DNA of 64,000 bases, taken from contig NW_020954610.1 in the NCBI RefSeq assembly GCF_900497805.2, positions 32,703,401 through 32,767,400 on the forward strand, written 5' to 3'. The position numbers and the translations under genes were made by a program. The DNA is from Vombatus ursinus. Taxonomy: Eukaryota > Chordata > Mammalia > Diprotodontia > Vombatidae. This document shows, piece by piece, positions 1-12,135 of this stretch. Each line of letters begins with the position of its first letter. Position 1 is the first letter of the stretch. The notes beneath the pieces are model-generated. The model made no database searches. It saw nothing but the letters and a program-made list of their open reading frames with translations, and had not been told where the DNA came from.

Positions 1-2565
1 GATTAGCCCCTTAGAATCCCTCACATGGACAGTTAAAATTATGTGCTAAGTGTTCTTCCTACTTCTTTGTCTGTCTTTGCTTTAGTTCACTTTTAATATG
101 ACTTCCTACATAATCATCCTAATGGAATATTCTGAATATATCACTCCTATAGTCAAACAGCTTTAGTAGGTCTGTCTTGTTTGGTGAAAGAAGCATAACT
201 CATATTTCAAGGCATAGAAATCCCAGAACGCATAGTAATCCAGAGGTACACAGCAATGGAGATTTTGGGTGAAACAAAAACAAACAAATATATTTTGGAG
301 CTTTTCATAGGATGACATGATAGCAGTTGATGCATGGATAATTTTGGAAAGAAGATGATAGATAAAAGGATGGAGTTTGAGAAGCCAAAAGAGGGATTGT
401 ATAGACTGGCATTTCTTTGACTTCACCTAACCCTAACACTTGACCTCTATCTGCTACTAGGGAGCCACTTAAACCTCATGATGCATGGAGCACACTTAAG
501 CTCCATTAGCAATATATAAACTCCTAATTTTAGCATTCAAGGATCACCACAGTTGTCTTTTTTCCCCCACAATCTACCCATGTAGGCTTGTCTCACATTA
601 CTCTCTCTTTTTCACTATGACCATCACTCCCTAATTCCTAATCCAACCCTTTCTTCCAGTATTCTGAACTGGCTGTTTCCCACTCTCCCATTGTGCTATC
701 TGGAATCCTTGTTCTATTGTTAGATTGACCTTCATATTAGATATGTGAGTTATCCTCACAAAATACTTTGTATTTGTTTGGGACACAGGCCCTTAGTGAA
801 AAGATACCCTCCTGCCACTTAGATTTAGATTTTAACCTTTTAAACTGAATGCTGCGTTGCAGTTGGCTATCCCAGAAGGGAGGGTGCTTAGAAGCATTTC
901 AACTTCATCTCCCATTCTATTTGGGTTTTCCACTTGACTTTATCCTTATATAAAATTTAATACCACAGATTTTATCAGTTTCTCCTTACTGCTTTCTTAC
1001 TGTCATTTAACAGTAAATGAAGAACCTAGTGGAGAATGTATAATCTACCTACAAGTTTCAGTACCCCCAACTTAGTCCCACAGATGGACTTTCAAGCAGA
1101 CATGAAATAACACAAAGACATTTTTTCATGGTTCACTTGCAAAAATACATATGGGAAAGGGGGAGTGGAATGAAGACTAAAGCAAAAGAGAAAAAGGAGC
1201 TAATTTAGGGATAATGAGTGCAAGAATGACTCAGTAAAGAAGAACAAATGTGGGCCAGTAGATGTAAAGCTTAGCCCTTGGGCAGGATTACATTTACAGG
1301 GGCTGCTCCAATTACATGTTTTTGAAGTAGAAGTGAGATGGGAATGAAGGACGAGAGAAAAGGTTTATTCTTCTAAAACTATGATAACATCTAGGGGAAA
1401 TTAACTGTTACTCATACAAACATATTTTTCTTGCCAAATGCAAATACCAAAGCTGAGAATTCCTCTAACATATTCTCCTTTTTCTTAACCTGGACACAAT
1501 TCCTCTCCAAGGCCTTAGAGTGAATTGGGGATGAGCAAAAAAGTATTTTCCCTGCTTCCTGTCTTTCCCCTAGCTCCTGGACATCCACAAAGTCTTCTGG
1601 AATAAAAATGACACAACATAGTGCCTAATGTGAAGTGACCTGCTTGGAACATGGGTCAACTGGTGAGAATGTGACTAATTTTGAAACAAGGCCTAATGAT
1701 AGGTCAGGAAAGCCTGCTGATGAGAAAGACTTGATCCTGGCACAATTCACACAAAGGCCTGCATTAAGAAGAGCTTCCAAAGTCATTCCTTCCTAGGACT
1801 ATCTCTGAACACTGTGGACAACAGTTGGGGTGGGAGGAGGTGAGAATAAAGATGATAAAGCAAAAGGGACCATAATAAGAGGTTTATCTCTGAATGAATG
1901 AAAACTTTCCTCCTCTTTTCCTCCCATATATCAACTCTATTACAACTGATTGCCTTGGTAATTGTTGAGTTTTTACAAAAGCAAAGCAGGAGATATTATT
2001 TTCACAGTTGCCTGCTTTTCTGAAGTGTCCAGCTTCCTCAAATCCCCTTTAATAAGGATTACTCACATGTAAGTCAGCTTCCTTTTTGATGGCATAACAA
2101 CTCTTTTCCTTGTAATCTGGCCAAGTATAGGCTTTAACTAATGTCAACAACAGGTATGTGCATCCTACTCACAGGTGAATTTGGCAGCTACCCCATATGT
2201 ATAGGAAGTTACTGAAATTGATTCAACTTCCTGTATTCCCTTACCCTTTCTCCCAAATGAAACTATAGAACAAGAAGAAGGGATTTTCATATATTTGGGG
2301 TATTTTAAGCCTTGGCCAGCATTGGGGAAAGAATGGACTTGAGGACTTTTTGGGGAATAATTTGCTCTTGGAGCTTGCTTCATAAACTTGCCCCCTCCCC
2401 ACACCCCAGGTGTGATAACAAAGTAGAGTCAGAGTTGATCTTACACAGAAAATTATGGTGAGTTTAAATTTAAAAGTTTGGAATCTCCAGTGAGTCTTTA
2501 TTAAAAAAAAAAAAAAAGGTGTTCTATAATTCAAAGAAAAGGATATATTAAGGACAGTCACTGTT
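1..2565. other. Non-repeat intergenic or intronic DNA
   Basis: I recognise no repeat, exon or RNA gene here. Base composition is mixed and the open frames are short and unrelated to known families. A poly(A) run lies near 2505-2518. It may be intronic or intergenic; the sequence alone does not decide. Confidence 0.5.
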
Positions 2566-2735
2566 CTTAAAGTCTGGCAGACCTGGGTTCAAGTCACATA
2601 TCTGACATTTGCTAGCTTTGTGACACTAGAAAAGCCTTTTAACCTCTGAATGTTCTAGGCAGTTCTCTAATACAATAAGTTCCTGAACTGCATAGGGGCA
2701 GAGAAATCTAATCCTTATTACCCCAATGTAATCAT
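2566..2735 (+). mobile_element. CORE-SINE fragment (MIR/THER type)
   Basis: A degraded tRNA-derived SINE in sense orientation. It shows the box-B-like stretch GGTTCAAGTC, the segment resembling 'tagctttgtgacactag', and the downstream 'ttctctaa...ataagtt...tgaactgcat' block that recurs in the SINEs at 8015 and 32925. The naming of the subfamily is from memory of marsupial CORE-SINEs. Confidence 0.6.
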
Positions 2736-3029
2736 TTATTCATATCCTAAAAAAATTTCAAAAATAACCTTTCACATTACTTTTTGGCTTGAGGAATCTG
2801 ATCAATTCAGGAAAGTAATCATGATTCCAGACACCTAATAATGATCTATTCTACTTACTACATGACATAGAAATAATGGATACATGATGATGAATGAGAG
2901 ATACATTTTTGGACATATACAATGTAAGAATTTGTTTTGCTTGACTGTGAATATTTGCAGCAAGGTTTTTTTTATTGGGGGTGGGGAAAGAAAAATTATT
3001 GCTTGTAAATTGAAAAATAATTTTTAAGT

Positions 3030-3625
3030 TTATTTTAAAATCTAAAAAAATTCAGTAGGTTCCCAGATCTGAAAGTAATATTCCAAATGAAATCTGATCA
3101 GAGCAGAGTTTAACAGGACTCTCATCTTCCTATTTCTAGAATCTGTGCCCCTTTTAATGCTACCTAAGATTGCATTTGCTTTTCTGTCTGCCACATAATG
3201 CTGCTTATGGTTTATGCGTATGGGTTTGTATTCCATAAATGCCCTCTGTTCTTTTTTAGAATTTTTAGAATAATTGCTATCTATCCAACACTTGGGAAGT
3301 TGAAGTTGAAGTTATCTTTTTTTTCTTATCCAAGTTCAAGACTTTAAATATATCCAAATAGAATTTTACCTTATTAGATTTAGTTCAGTACTCTGGCTTG
3401 TCCTTTTGATCCTTTTGGATACTGACTGTATCAAGTATGCTAGCTATTCCTTCTAGCTTCATGTCCTCTGTAAATTTGATACACATACTATTTTCCCTCT
3501 TGTCCAAATCACTGAGAAAAATATTAAATAGCACAAAGTCAAGCACATATACCTGGAAATTTCCTGATAAGTTGATACTGTCAAACCCCTGAACCTTAAT
3601 AAATTACAGAGGCTGCTCTAAGAAA
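3030..3625 (-). mobile_element. CR1-type LINE relic, reverse transcriptase C-terminal part
   Basis: Translated on the minus strand this reads like the end of an amniote CR1 reverse transcriptase. Residues KFTEDMKLEG stand where CR1 has the FADDTKLGG catalytic block, followed by KANAILGSIKRG and then LNSALIRFHLEYYFQIW, matching the CR1 'LYSALVRPHLEYC' motif. The order of motifs is correct for a single fragment. It holds stops and shifts and is clearly dead. Amniote-wide CR1 of this type is ancient, so this is probably among the oldest recognisable elements in the window. Confidence 0.8.
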
Positions 3626-3829
3626 GAGATAAACAAAATTAGGGTGCATGTGTCTACTCTTTAATTTCCCTCAGGCTGACTTGATATGCGTTGCATGGAA
3701 GTTCAGTCCAAACCCTCCCCCAAGTGGGCCGGTTCAGAACTGGCTCGATTTAGGATTTGGGGGTACAGGGTTGTATACTTTTTCAACAAGCCTGAGTAGG
3801 ATAATATCAATTCAGGCTTGGGTCCTGCT
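3626..3829. other. Unassigned sequence between CR1 and L1 relics
   Basis: About 200 bases with slightly higher GC than the surroundings. No family recognised. It abuts the truncated 3' side of the antisense L1 that begins at about 3830, so it marks the break where that L1 lost its 3' half. Confidence 0.4.
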
Positions 3830-6798
3830 ATAAATCCTACCTGGTCATAGTGTGTTATCCTTAAGATAAGTTGTTGTAATCTCTTTGCTAATATTTTATT
3901 TAAAAATTTTGCATTTATATTCATGAGGGAAATTGATCTATCATTTTCTTTCTCTGTTTTGGCTCTTCCTGGTTTAGGTATCAGCACCATATTTGTCTCT
4001 TAAAAAGGATTTGGTAGGACTCCTTCTTCACCTATTTTCCCAAATAGTTTATACAGTATTGGAATTAGATGTTCCTTAAATATTTGATAGAATTCACTTG
4101 TAGATCCATCTGACCCTATAGATTTTTTCTCAGGGAGTTCACTGATGGCTTGTTCAATTTCTTTTTCTGAAATGGGGTTAAGTATTTTATTTCTTCTTAT
4201 GTTAATCTGGGAAATTTATATTTTTGTAAATATTCACCCATTTCACTAAGATTGTCAAATTTATTGGCATACAGTTGGGCAAAATAGCTCCTAATTATTG
4301 TTTTGATTTCTTCTTCATTGGTGGTGAATTCACCCTTTTCATTTTTGATGCTGGTAATTTGGTTTTCTTCTTTTTTTTAATCAAATAAAACCAAAGGTTT
4401 ATCTAATTTGTTTTTTTTTTTCATAAAACCATCTCTTAGTTTTATTTATAAGTTCAATAGTTTTCTTAATTTAAATTTTATTAATCACTCCTTTGGTTTT
4501 TGGAATTTCTAATTTCATTTTCAGAATTTTTAATTTGGTATTTAATTAGGGATTTTCAATTTGTTTTTTTTCTAGCTTTTTTAATTGCATGCCCAATTCA
4601 TTGATCTCTTCTTTCTCTATTTTATTCATATAAGCATTTAGAGATATAAAACTTCCTTTAAGGACCATTTTTGCTGCATCCCATAAGTTTTGGTATGTTG
4701 TCTCATTATTGTCATTCTCTTGGATGAAGTTATTGATTGTTTCTATGATTTGTTGTTTGACCCACTCATTCTTTAGGATTAGATTATTTAGTTTCCAATT
4801 AATTTTTAGTCTATCTATCTATGACCCTTTATTACATGTACTTTTTATTGCATCATGATCTGAAAAGGATGCATTTAATATTTCTGTCTTTCTGCATTGG
4901 ATTGTGAGGTTTTTATGCTCTAATACATGGTCAATTTTTGGGTAGGTACCATGTACCACAGAGAAAAAGGTATATTCCCTTCTGTCCCCATTCAGTTTTC
5001 TCCAGAGGTCAACCATATTTAACTTTTCTAAGATTTTATTGATCTCCTTAACTTCTTTCTTGTTTATTTTGTGGTTAGATTTATCTAGTTCTGAGAGGGG
5101 GAGGTTGAGGTCCCCTACTAGTATAGTTTGCTGTCTATTTCTCCCTGTATCTCCCTTAACTTCCCCTTTAAGAATATGGTTGCTATACCACTTGGTGCAT
5201 ATATATTTAGTAATGATATTACTTCATTATCTGTGGTACCTTTTATCCGGATGAGGTTTCCTTCCTTATCTCTTTTAATTAGATCTACTTTTGCTTTTGC
5301 TTTATCTGCAATCAGGATTGCTACCCCTGCTTTTTTTTTTTAACTTCAGCTGAAGCATAATATATTCTGCTTCAGTCTTTTACCTTTACTCTATGTAAAT
5401 CCCTCTGCTTCAAATGTGTGTCTTATAAACAACATATTTTAGGATTATAGTTCTTAATCCACTTTGCTATGTATTTCCATTTTATGGGAGAGTTCATCCC
5501 ATTCACATTCACAGTTATAATTACTATTGGTGTTTTCCTTTCCATCCTATCCCCCCTCCCCATTTTTGCTTTTTTTTCTCTTTTTCCCTTTCCCTGCTCA
5601 GCAGAGTTTTGCTTTTAACCACCACCTCCCTTCTACTATCCCCCTCCCTTTTCTTTTCCCTTGGTTTCTATACCTAACTGATTATGTTGTTCCCTCTTTG
5701 AACCAAATCTGATGAGAGTAAGGTTCAAACAATACTCATCTCCCTCCCTTCTTTCCCTCCTCTGTATTTGGTTTTTGTGCCTTTTCATGTGATGTAATTT
5801 ATCCTTGTCTGCCTCCTCCTTTCTTATTCTCCCAGTACAATCCCTTTTCACCATTTTATTAGATTTTTTGCCATCACATCAAAGTCAGCTTAAACCTAGG
5901 CCCTCTAAGTATGCCCCTTTTTAAATGTCATACTGACATTACAGTTCTTAGGAGTTACAAGTGTCATCTTCACTTGTATGGATGTAAAGAGTTTGTCCTT
6001 ATTAATAAAAGGTGTTTTTTTTTCCTTTTCTGCTTACTTTTTTATGCCTCCCTTGAGTCTTGTATTTGAAGGTCAAATTTTCTGTTGAGTTCTGTTCTTT
6101 TCATCAGGAAAGTTTGGAAGCTCCCTATTTCATTGAATGTCCATCTCCTCTCCTGAAAGATTATGTTCAGTTTTACTGGGTAATTGATCCTTGGTTGTAA
6201 TCCAAGTTCCTTTGCCTTATGGAATATTACATTCCACATCCTCCAATCTTTTAATGTAGAAGCTGCAAGTCCTGGGTAATCCTGAATGCAGTTCCATTAT
6301 ATTTAAATTGTTTCTTTCTGGCTGCTTGCAATATTTTCTCTTTGATCTGGTAATTTTGGAATTTAGCTACTACATTCCTTGTTGTTTTCAATTTGGGATC
6401 TCTTTCAGGAGGTGATTGATGTATTCCTTCAATGATTAATTTACCCTCTGGTCATTTTCCAATCTGGTGTCTACCAGTTCCCCTGCCTGTAGTAAGGCTC
6501 TTGGATGGTGGGCTGGTGTTGGCACTCCCCTGCTCCACTAACCTGGGTCTCAAGATCTGCCTCTGATATGCTGAGGTGGGGCTTGCCACTGGTTTGCTGG
6601 GATACCTCCAGTCTTGTACTGCTCCCCTTCCCCCAAAGTGAGAAAGGCCTTTCCTGTTAATAACCCAAGCTTCCTGAGGTACAAGACTACTGTGTCCTGT
6701 CTTTTTGCTGGCTCAGTTGATATTTTCTGGGCTTTCAGAAGTCATTGAGGGCAGGTAAAAGTGACTTACTTCCTGCTCCACCATTTTGGCTCCCAGAA
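3830..6798 (-). mobile_element. L1 LINE, 5' half, antisense, internally deleted
   Basis: The 5' end lies at 6798, where the minus strand reads GGGAGCCAAAATGGTGG, the L1 start. From there the minus strand runs through a 5' UTR (to about 6453), the C-terminal part of ORF1 (for example SRVDxKL-like remnants and PVKLNIIF around 6100-6240), a purine-rich spacer, and ORF2 from about 5515. The endonuclease includes KKAGVAILIADKAKAKVDL and the later block TYPKIDHVLEHKN. The copy ends in the reverse transcriptase at [14 protein letters not shown] and YDQVGFIAG (about 3840). The coiled-coil half of ORF1 is missing at a join near 6453, and everything after the first RT motifs is gone. Stops and shifts are spread throughout. 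Confidence 0.9.
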
Positions 6799-7317
6799 AC
6801 CAACTGCAATTGATTTTGATATGAGTGAGGAAGGGCTGTGCAAAGTCATCAGCCTCACTTTCTTCTCCAGTCATCTGGGAACAGTGGCCATATATGGATC
6901 AGGATGACTGGAGATGGCCCAGGATGCAGTGGGAGACGTTGGCCCTTTTAAGCTAAGGTCTTTTCAGGTTCTCACTTTGAGTGAGGCAATGCCCATTCAG
7001 TGAATAGGCCTCTTTAAGGACTGAGTCAAGGTGTGGCCCCTTTAATACAAAAAGAAAAAATCAAACTGGGAGAGGAAGACCCTCAGGGTTTCTGGCCAAA
7101 AGAGAAACAGTTACTACTTGCATCCATTTTGAGCCTGGAGGGCCCAAAAAATAACCATTAAGTGGTGTTTGGGCAGGGACCTATTGTTGTCCAAACCCAG
7201 AGATCGTGAGTCAATTGGGTTTAAGGCTTAGTGTTTGAGAAAGAAATGCAACCAGTAAACTCCAAGTTAACTAGATAGCTTTCTGGCCATAAAAATTGGC
7301 CTTCCTTTGGGCAAAGC
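6799..7317. other. Unclassified block, possibly a dispersed repeat
   Basis: Starts exactly at the 5' end of the L1 and shows phrases such as GAGGAAGGGCTGTGCAA and GGCAATGCCCATTCAGTGA that feel like a dispersed marsupial repeat, but I cannot name a family. No coding potential seen. A search of a marsupial repeat library would settle it. Confidence 0.3.
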
Positions 7318-7398
7318 AGGGGAGAGGAAAAGAAGAGAGAGGAGGAGGAGGGAAGGGGTGATAGGAGGAGAAGGGAGGGGAGAGGAGGGGAGGAGAGG
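7318..7398. repeat. GA-rich low-complexity tract
   Basis: About 80 bases made almost only of G and A (aggagagg-type units) on the plus strand. It produces spurious opposed reading frames rich in Arg/Glu or Ser/Leu/Pro. Confidence 0.9.
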
Positions 7399-7474
7399 CC
7401 CAGCTGGAACTGGCCAGCTGGGTCCCCATTCAGGCATCTTGGACTACTCAAAGTTTGTGGTTTGGGAAGGGTTC

Positions 7475-7720
7475 TGGGAACCTAAGTGGCACAGTGGATA
7501 GAGTGCCAGGCCTGGAGTCAAAAGACTGCTCTTCCTGAGTTCAAAAGTGGCCTCAGACACTTACCAGCAGTGAAACCCTGGGCAAATCACTTAACCCTAT
7601 TGGCCTCAATTTCCTCATCTATAAAATGAACTAAAGAAGAGCAAACCTCTCCAGTGTCTTCACTAAGAAAACCCCAAATGCAATCACAGAGTCAGACATG
7701 ACTGAAAAATTGCTCAACAT
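7475..7720 (+). mobile_element. MAR1-type SINE, nearly full length
   Basis: A tRNA-derived head (AAGTGGCACAGTGGATAGAG), a middle with CTCATCTATAAAATGA, and a tail with AGAGTCAGACATGACTGAA. The tail matches the 3' end of the RTE LINE piece at 50922-51072, as expected of a SINE that borrows the machinery of an RTE element. Confidence 0.8.
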
Positions 7721-8014
7721 CTGTGGTCACAGGGACCAATGATCATTTCTACTTCTGGTCCTGAGAGTATCTCTTTCTTCCCAAAGTTCTGACATTAGAT
7801 AGCCCTGTATCTGATCAAGTAAATCTAAGTGAAACTGTGGCCTGTTGGTAAATGGGATTCAGGTTTCATTAACCTGCTTATATATTTCTTAATAGACATT
7901 AGTCATGCTAGTAAGAATCTAAATTCTCTTAGGATACACACAGGTCAAAATAGGTTAGCCCTTTTCTGAAAATGTCATAAGTTACAATGTAGAGAATGTA
8001 TATCTATATGACAG

Positions 8015-8660
8015 TGGATAGAAAGCAGGCCTTGGAGTTATAAAGTCTCTCTGTTGTATATTGGCTATATGATCCCATCTTTATAAGTTGCTTAACTTCT
8101 CAGTGTCCCAAGAAACTCCATAAGATGGTAAGTTACAGAAAAGGTGCTGAACTGCATTGATAAAAGGATGTCCTTAGGGACTTTGGGGGGCAGAAAAAAG
8201 GTAACAGAGTAGAGGAAGCAGTTAAGCTCTTCCAAAAGCAATATTGTAATGATGATCAACCAGGAAATATTAAACTACTCTCATTTTGACAATAATCTAA
8301 GACATATCAAAAATACCCATGATGAAAAAGGTTATCCACCTCTAGAAAGAACTGATGAACTCTAGATGGAAGTATCTTTTTTCATTTCCTTTAATGTTTC
8401 TTGATTTATTAGGGTTTTTTTTTTTGCAACATGAACAATATGGAAGTATATTTTGTATAGCTTCACATGTATCATTAATACTATATTTCTTCTTCTCAAT
8501 GGGTAGGTGAGCAGTGGTAAGGAGGGAGAGAATTTGGAACACAAAATTAAAAAAAATGTTAAAAATATAGATAAATTAAAAAAAAAGAAAAAGAACAACA
8601 AAACATATGTCCTCACCCACAGCTCCATACAAGAAAGAAATTATCAATCCAGCTGAACAA
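8015..8660 (+). mobile_element. CORE-SINE split by an L1 mini-element
   Basis: The 5' part (8015-8184) carries the 'cttctcagtg...ataagatggtaagttacagaaaaggtgctgaactgcattg' type of core in degraded form. The end of the SINE resumes at about 8607 with ATGTCCTCACCCACAGCTCC. The two halves fit the same family as the copies at 2566 and 32925 once the insert at 8185-8606 is left out. Confidence 0.6.
8185..8606 (+). mobile_element. L1 mini-element: 5' end fused to 3' UTR
   Basis: Begins with GGGGGGCAGAAAAAAGG then AACAGAGTAGAGGAAGCAGT, the first roughly 50 bases of an L1. At about 8236 it jumps directly to the L1/half-L1 3' end, with 'gaaagaactgatgaactc', the GGGTAGGTGAGCAGTGG purine block and an A-rich tail. 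Both ORFs are absent. Flanking ATGTCCTTA (8168) and ATGTCCTCA (8607) look like a slightly decayed target duplication, so it probably inserted as a unit of about 0.4 kb. Confidence 0.6.
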
Positions 8661-9164
8661 AAGCACTGTATATGAAATACTGTTCCCCTTGTATATAACA
8701 TCCCATCTTCCATCTCAGTGTGTTTGCTGTAGCCTATATATATATAAATATATGTTTAAGACTTCTTCAGGACTCAGAGTTCACAAAGATCAATTCTGAC
8801 ACTGGAGGCTGATGCCTTGAAAGTCTTTGTCTCTCTTTGACTCATTTTTGCACACATGGAGTTCCTTAGGAAAATCTGCTAACTTAATGAGTATATAGCT
8901 TGTGTCTCAGATACCTTTAAATTTGGTTAACATAGTGAGTGTGATCAACAGCAAGAGCTCTCACATCTCCCTTTTTAAGACCAAGAAGAACAATTCCTTT
9001 TCCTCAACCAGCCAATCATACTGAGCTCCCTTTTTCTCATCAGCAAGCCCACCACTGGACAAGTTTACAATCCATAGGAGGTTCTTCTCAGAGGTCTCTG
9101 AATACAGAAAAACATTATCAAATTTTTTTATAGGCTACCCTGATCAACCTCACCTTTTTTCTTT
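8661..9164. other. Non-repeat DNA
   Basis: Mixed-composition sequence with a short TATA-type run near 8738-8752. No exon, RNA gene or repeat recognised. Confidence 0.4.
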
Positions 9165-9420
9165 ACCTAAGTTACCTTCAAGGCTCAGTTCAAGTGTCTA
9201 TTCCTACAAGACATGTTTCCTGAACCACTCTGACCTAAAATTACTTAGTATTTAGTTTGTGAATGTATTTTTCTACGTGTATGCTGTTTTATCCCCAATA
9301 AGATGTAGGCTTCTAGAGGAAAGAGATTGTTCCACTTGTGTGTTTATATGCCTAACACCTACAATGGGTCCTGGAACACAGCAGGTGCTTAATAAATGCT
9401 TCTTGAATTAATGAATTGAA
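9165..9420 (+). mobile_element. L2 LINE 3' end
   Basis: Shows the L2 tail signature: 'aggctcagttcaagtg', 'aagatgtaggcttctagaggaaagagattgtt' in degraded form, and the terminal GCAGGTGCTTAATAAATGC followed by TTGAATTAATGAATTGA. ORF2 is not included. Confidence 0.85.
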
Positions 9421-9599
9421 GATTTGATAAGCTACATAAAAGCTTAGACATTTAGAATGTGTAACTTACTATTAAGATTTCTCCTATATAGGAATCCTGA
9501 ATTTATAACTTTTCTGAGCAAGAAGGGATTTAGTAAATGACTTTACTGAGTCTATTATTTGAGAAAACAAATTCAGAAAAGTTTTCTAATATTAGAGAT

Positions 9600-9790
9600 T
9601 TTAAACTGGAAAAAAAACATGTTAGAGGTAAGCTAGTTTAGCCCTGTTAATTTTCAGATAAGGGAACTGAGGCCCATAAAGTTTAAACAATATATCCAAT
9701 GTCATTAAATTGTAAAAGGCAGTGCTGGGTTTCAATCCCAGGTCCTCCAACTTCATACAGAGAGCCCTCTCCTCTGAATTATGGTGCATC
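9600..9790 (-). mobile_element. MIR-type SINE, antisense
   Basis: Antisense MIR core is visible as AGATAAGGGAACTGAGGCCC, then 'cagtgctgggtttcaatcccaggtc', which is the tRNA box B region read backwards. Confidence 0.8.
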
Positions 9791-10914
9791 TTCAAATAAT
9801 TTGTCTAGGGTCACACAAATAGTTGATGGCATAAAGAGCACTAGAATATAGGTGTGCCTATCAGTGCATTATTCTTTCAACTATGCCAGCTAACATAAAA
9901 TGCTTGCAGCAAAAGGAATTTTCATACAGTGGTCATGCACAGGAAATTATAAGGAAGCTTGATATGATGTCCTAAATAGAAAATGTTTCAAAGGGAACAG
10001 GCACTCATGACTTAGATGATCCCTCGTATATGTGCAGTCACAGAAATGCAATAGTACAGTAGTAAAGAAACCACTATATGATAAACACTGTATTATTGTG
10101 GGTTTTTTAAAAAGGCATTTTTTTTCAATGTGTTCAAAATCACATACATACTAAATATAAAAAGATAAGAATCTAAAAACTGGAGTCATAAAAGTGACAA
10201 TTTCAGCACCCTATGGAATTGTTACACTAGCTAAAGTAATATGCATATCATAGTACTTCATTTTATCACAGTATATGAATTCTCCCTTATTATTTAAAAA
10301 AAACTCTATCAGGCTACTATGCTTATTACATTTGTATCCTCAAGATATTATTCAACAATATTATATTCAATCACTAATGATAGTCCTTTATAATTGCTGC
10401 AAATTTGCTATTTATAATTTCAAATGCTTTGTTTTACTGTCAATTTCTTTCCTTCTGGACTGCTAAAAATGTACTCATCTTGAATATTCTCAGTGAAACA
10501 AAATGCCCAAGAATAGGAATTTATGCTTTACAGCTCACACAAGTTTAAAAGTAATAAATGTTAATAGCTATTAAATTAAGCATGTGAATATTGGTAACAT
10601 CCAAGACATTGGAATATTTTCTGGAGCCCAACATAAACACAACGATGGGTGTGTGACTGAATAGCACAGTTATTTAAAGCAGAAGTATTGAAACTTTTAT
10701 TAATCTGAAATCTTTTCTACAGACATATCCTGCCTAATGATACTGATTCCACAAAAGCATGATGTTAGACCAAGCATTACGGAGGTTACATCTTTCCATA
10801 GGAAAAATGCTGTTACTGAATCATTGTCTCACCAATGCCACAGCAGTTAGTATATTGTAACATTGCAGTGATATTTGGAGGACTTTCACAGTCCCACCCA
10901 CTGCTAAGAATTTC
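9791..10914. other. AT-rich non-repeat DNA
   Basis: About 1.1 kb with no recognised element. One 63-codon open frame at 10275-10466 is hydrophobic and AT-driven, with no family resemblance. Confidence 0.4.
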
Positions 10915-11030
10915 TCTTCTAAAATTAGTTTCCATCTACATTGTATAAATATTGTATGTACTTGTTTATATACATGTTGCCTCTCCCATTAGAATGCAAG
11001 CTCTTTGAAGACAGGCTATTGTTGCTTTTC

Positions 11031-11475
11031 TAGGCAGCTAAGTGGCACAGGGGACAAAGTGTCAGATTTGGAATTGAAAGACTTGAATTCAAATCCTATC
11101 CCAAACATTTCCAGCTATGTGACTTTCAGAAAGTCATTTAACCTCTTAGTCTCAGTTTCCTCATTTATAACATGGGGATAATAACAAGACTTACTTCCCA
11201 TCATAATTGTGAGGATCAAATGAAATAGCATATCTAAAGGACTTTGAAAAACTTAATGTGTGTGGGGGGGAGACACCTGTGGCCTCGAGGCCACATGTGG
11301 CCTTCTAGGTCCTCAAATGTGGCCCTTTGACTGAATCCAAACTTCACAGAATAAATCCCCTTAATAAAAGAATTTGTTCTGTAAAATTTGGACTCAGTCA
11401 AAAGGCAGCACCCAAAGACCTAGAAGGCCACATGTGGCCTAGAGGCTACAAGTTCCCCATCCATTAGATTAATGT
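11031..11475 (+). mobile_element. CORE-SINE inserted in L2, itself split by a MITE
   Basis: Head AGGCAGCTAAGTGGCACAGG, middle 'ctcagtttcctcatttataacatgggg', and the 'gaggatcaaatgaaatagcat' tail. It stops at about 11259 and a few tail bases follow the MITE. TTGTTGCTTTT before and TTGTTGCTGTT after fit an imperfect target duplication in the L2. Confidence 0.75.
11260..11466. mobile_element. Palindromic hAT-like MITE
   Basis: About 200 bases that fold back on themselves. GAGGCCACATGTGGCCTTCT near the left end is matched near the right end by GAAGGCCACATGTGGCC. The middle pairs GACTGAATCCAAACTTCACA with its inverse. TTAATGTG and TTAATGTT flank it, an 8 bp duplication as expected for hAT elements. 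It has no coding capacity. A shorter relative lies at 57009. Confidence 0.75.
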
Positions 11476-12135
11476 TAGTTGTTGCTGTTTGTTAGTGTCA
11501 GTAGTAATGTTTCTTTGTATCCCCAAGGCTTAGAACAGTGCCTGGTCTCTGACAGATACATAATAAATATGTGTTTGTTGATTAATTAAGTTCCTGTAAA
11601 AACCCTACTTGCATCCCTCATTATGGCTTAGAGGTGCCCACGGTTCTCAAAGGCAAGTCTATTAAGTGCAAACTCCAGTGATTGGTCCTAGAAAGCTGAA
11701 AAGACTCTGTCTGAGTATTCCCCTGGTGACAGATTGTATACCTATAATAGGAGGACCAACCTACCTAAATTGGGAGAAGCTTTGTCATTTGCTTGGCTGC
11801 TAATTCATGAATTTTTTAGTCATAGTAACTATCTAAGATTATTGTACCTGACTGATTGAACAATTTAAGAATAATTCAGTGCTAAAAATGTATTTTACAT
11901 TCTCTAAATGCAATAGGAATTTAAAGAAGGAAATGATCAGTATGGCCTAAAGTAGTCAAAAAAGGTTAGTTGAACTGGAAGCTACAATGGGTTGAGCTTA
12001 AATTTAATTACAGTATTTTAATTAAAAATAACATTTAACTAATTTAATTTAATTAAGTCTAGTGGATATTTCAATATCTTTTAAAGGGAAACATAGCCTA
12101 GCCTATATGGCAAGGACCTTACTAACTACTGCTTC

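Larger units (their letters stand above)
10915..11590 (+). mobile_element. L2 LINE 3' end, split by a nested SINE and MITE
   Basis: The L2 tail starts at about 10915 with 'tgtacttgtttatatacatgttgcctctcccattagaatgcaagctctttgaag' (degraded). It breaks off near 11030 and resumes at about 11487 with TTTCTTTGTATCCCCAAGGC, ending in AGAACAGTGCCTGG and TTGTTGATTAATTAA. The interruption is the SINE at 11031-11475. Confidence 0.85.

Noticed and set aside
5039-5343. Overlapping plus-strand frames with membrane-like segments
   Set aside because: These are the reverse strand of the L1 endonuclease in the antisense L1.
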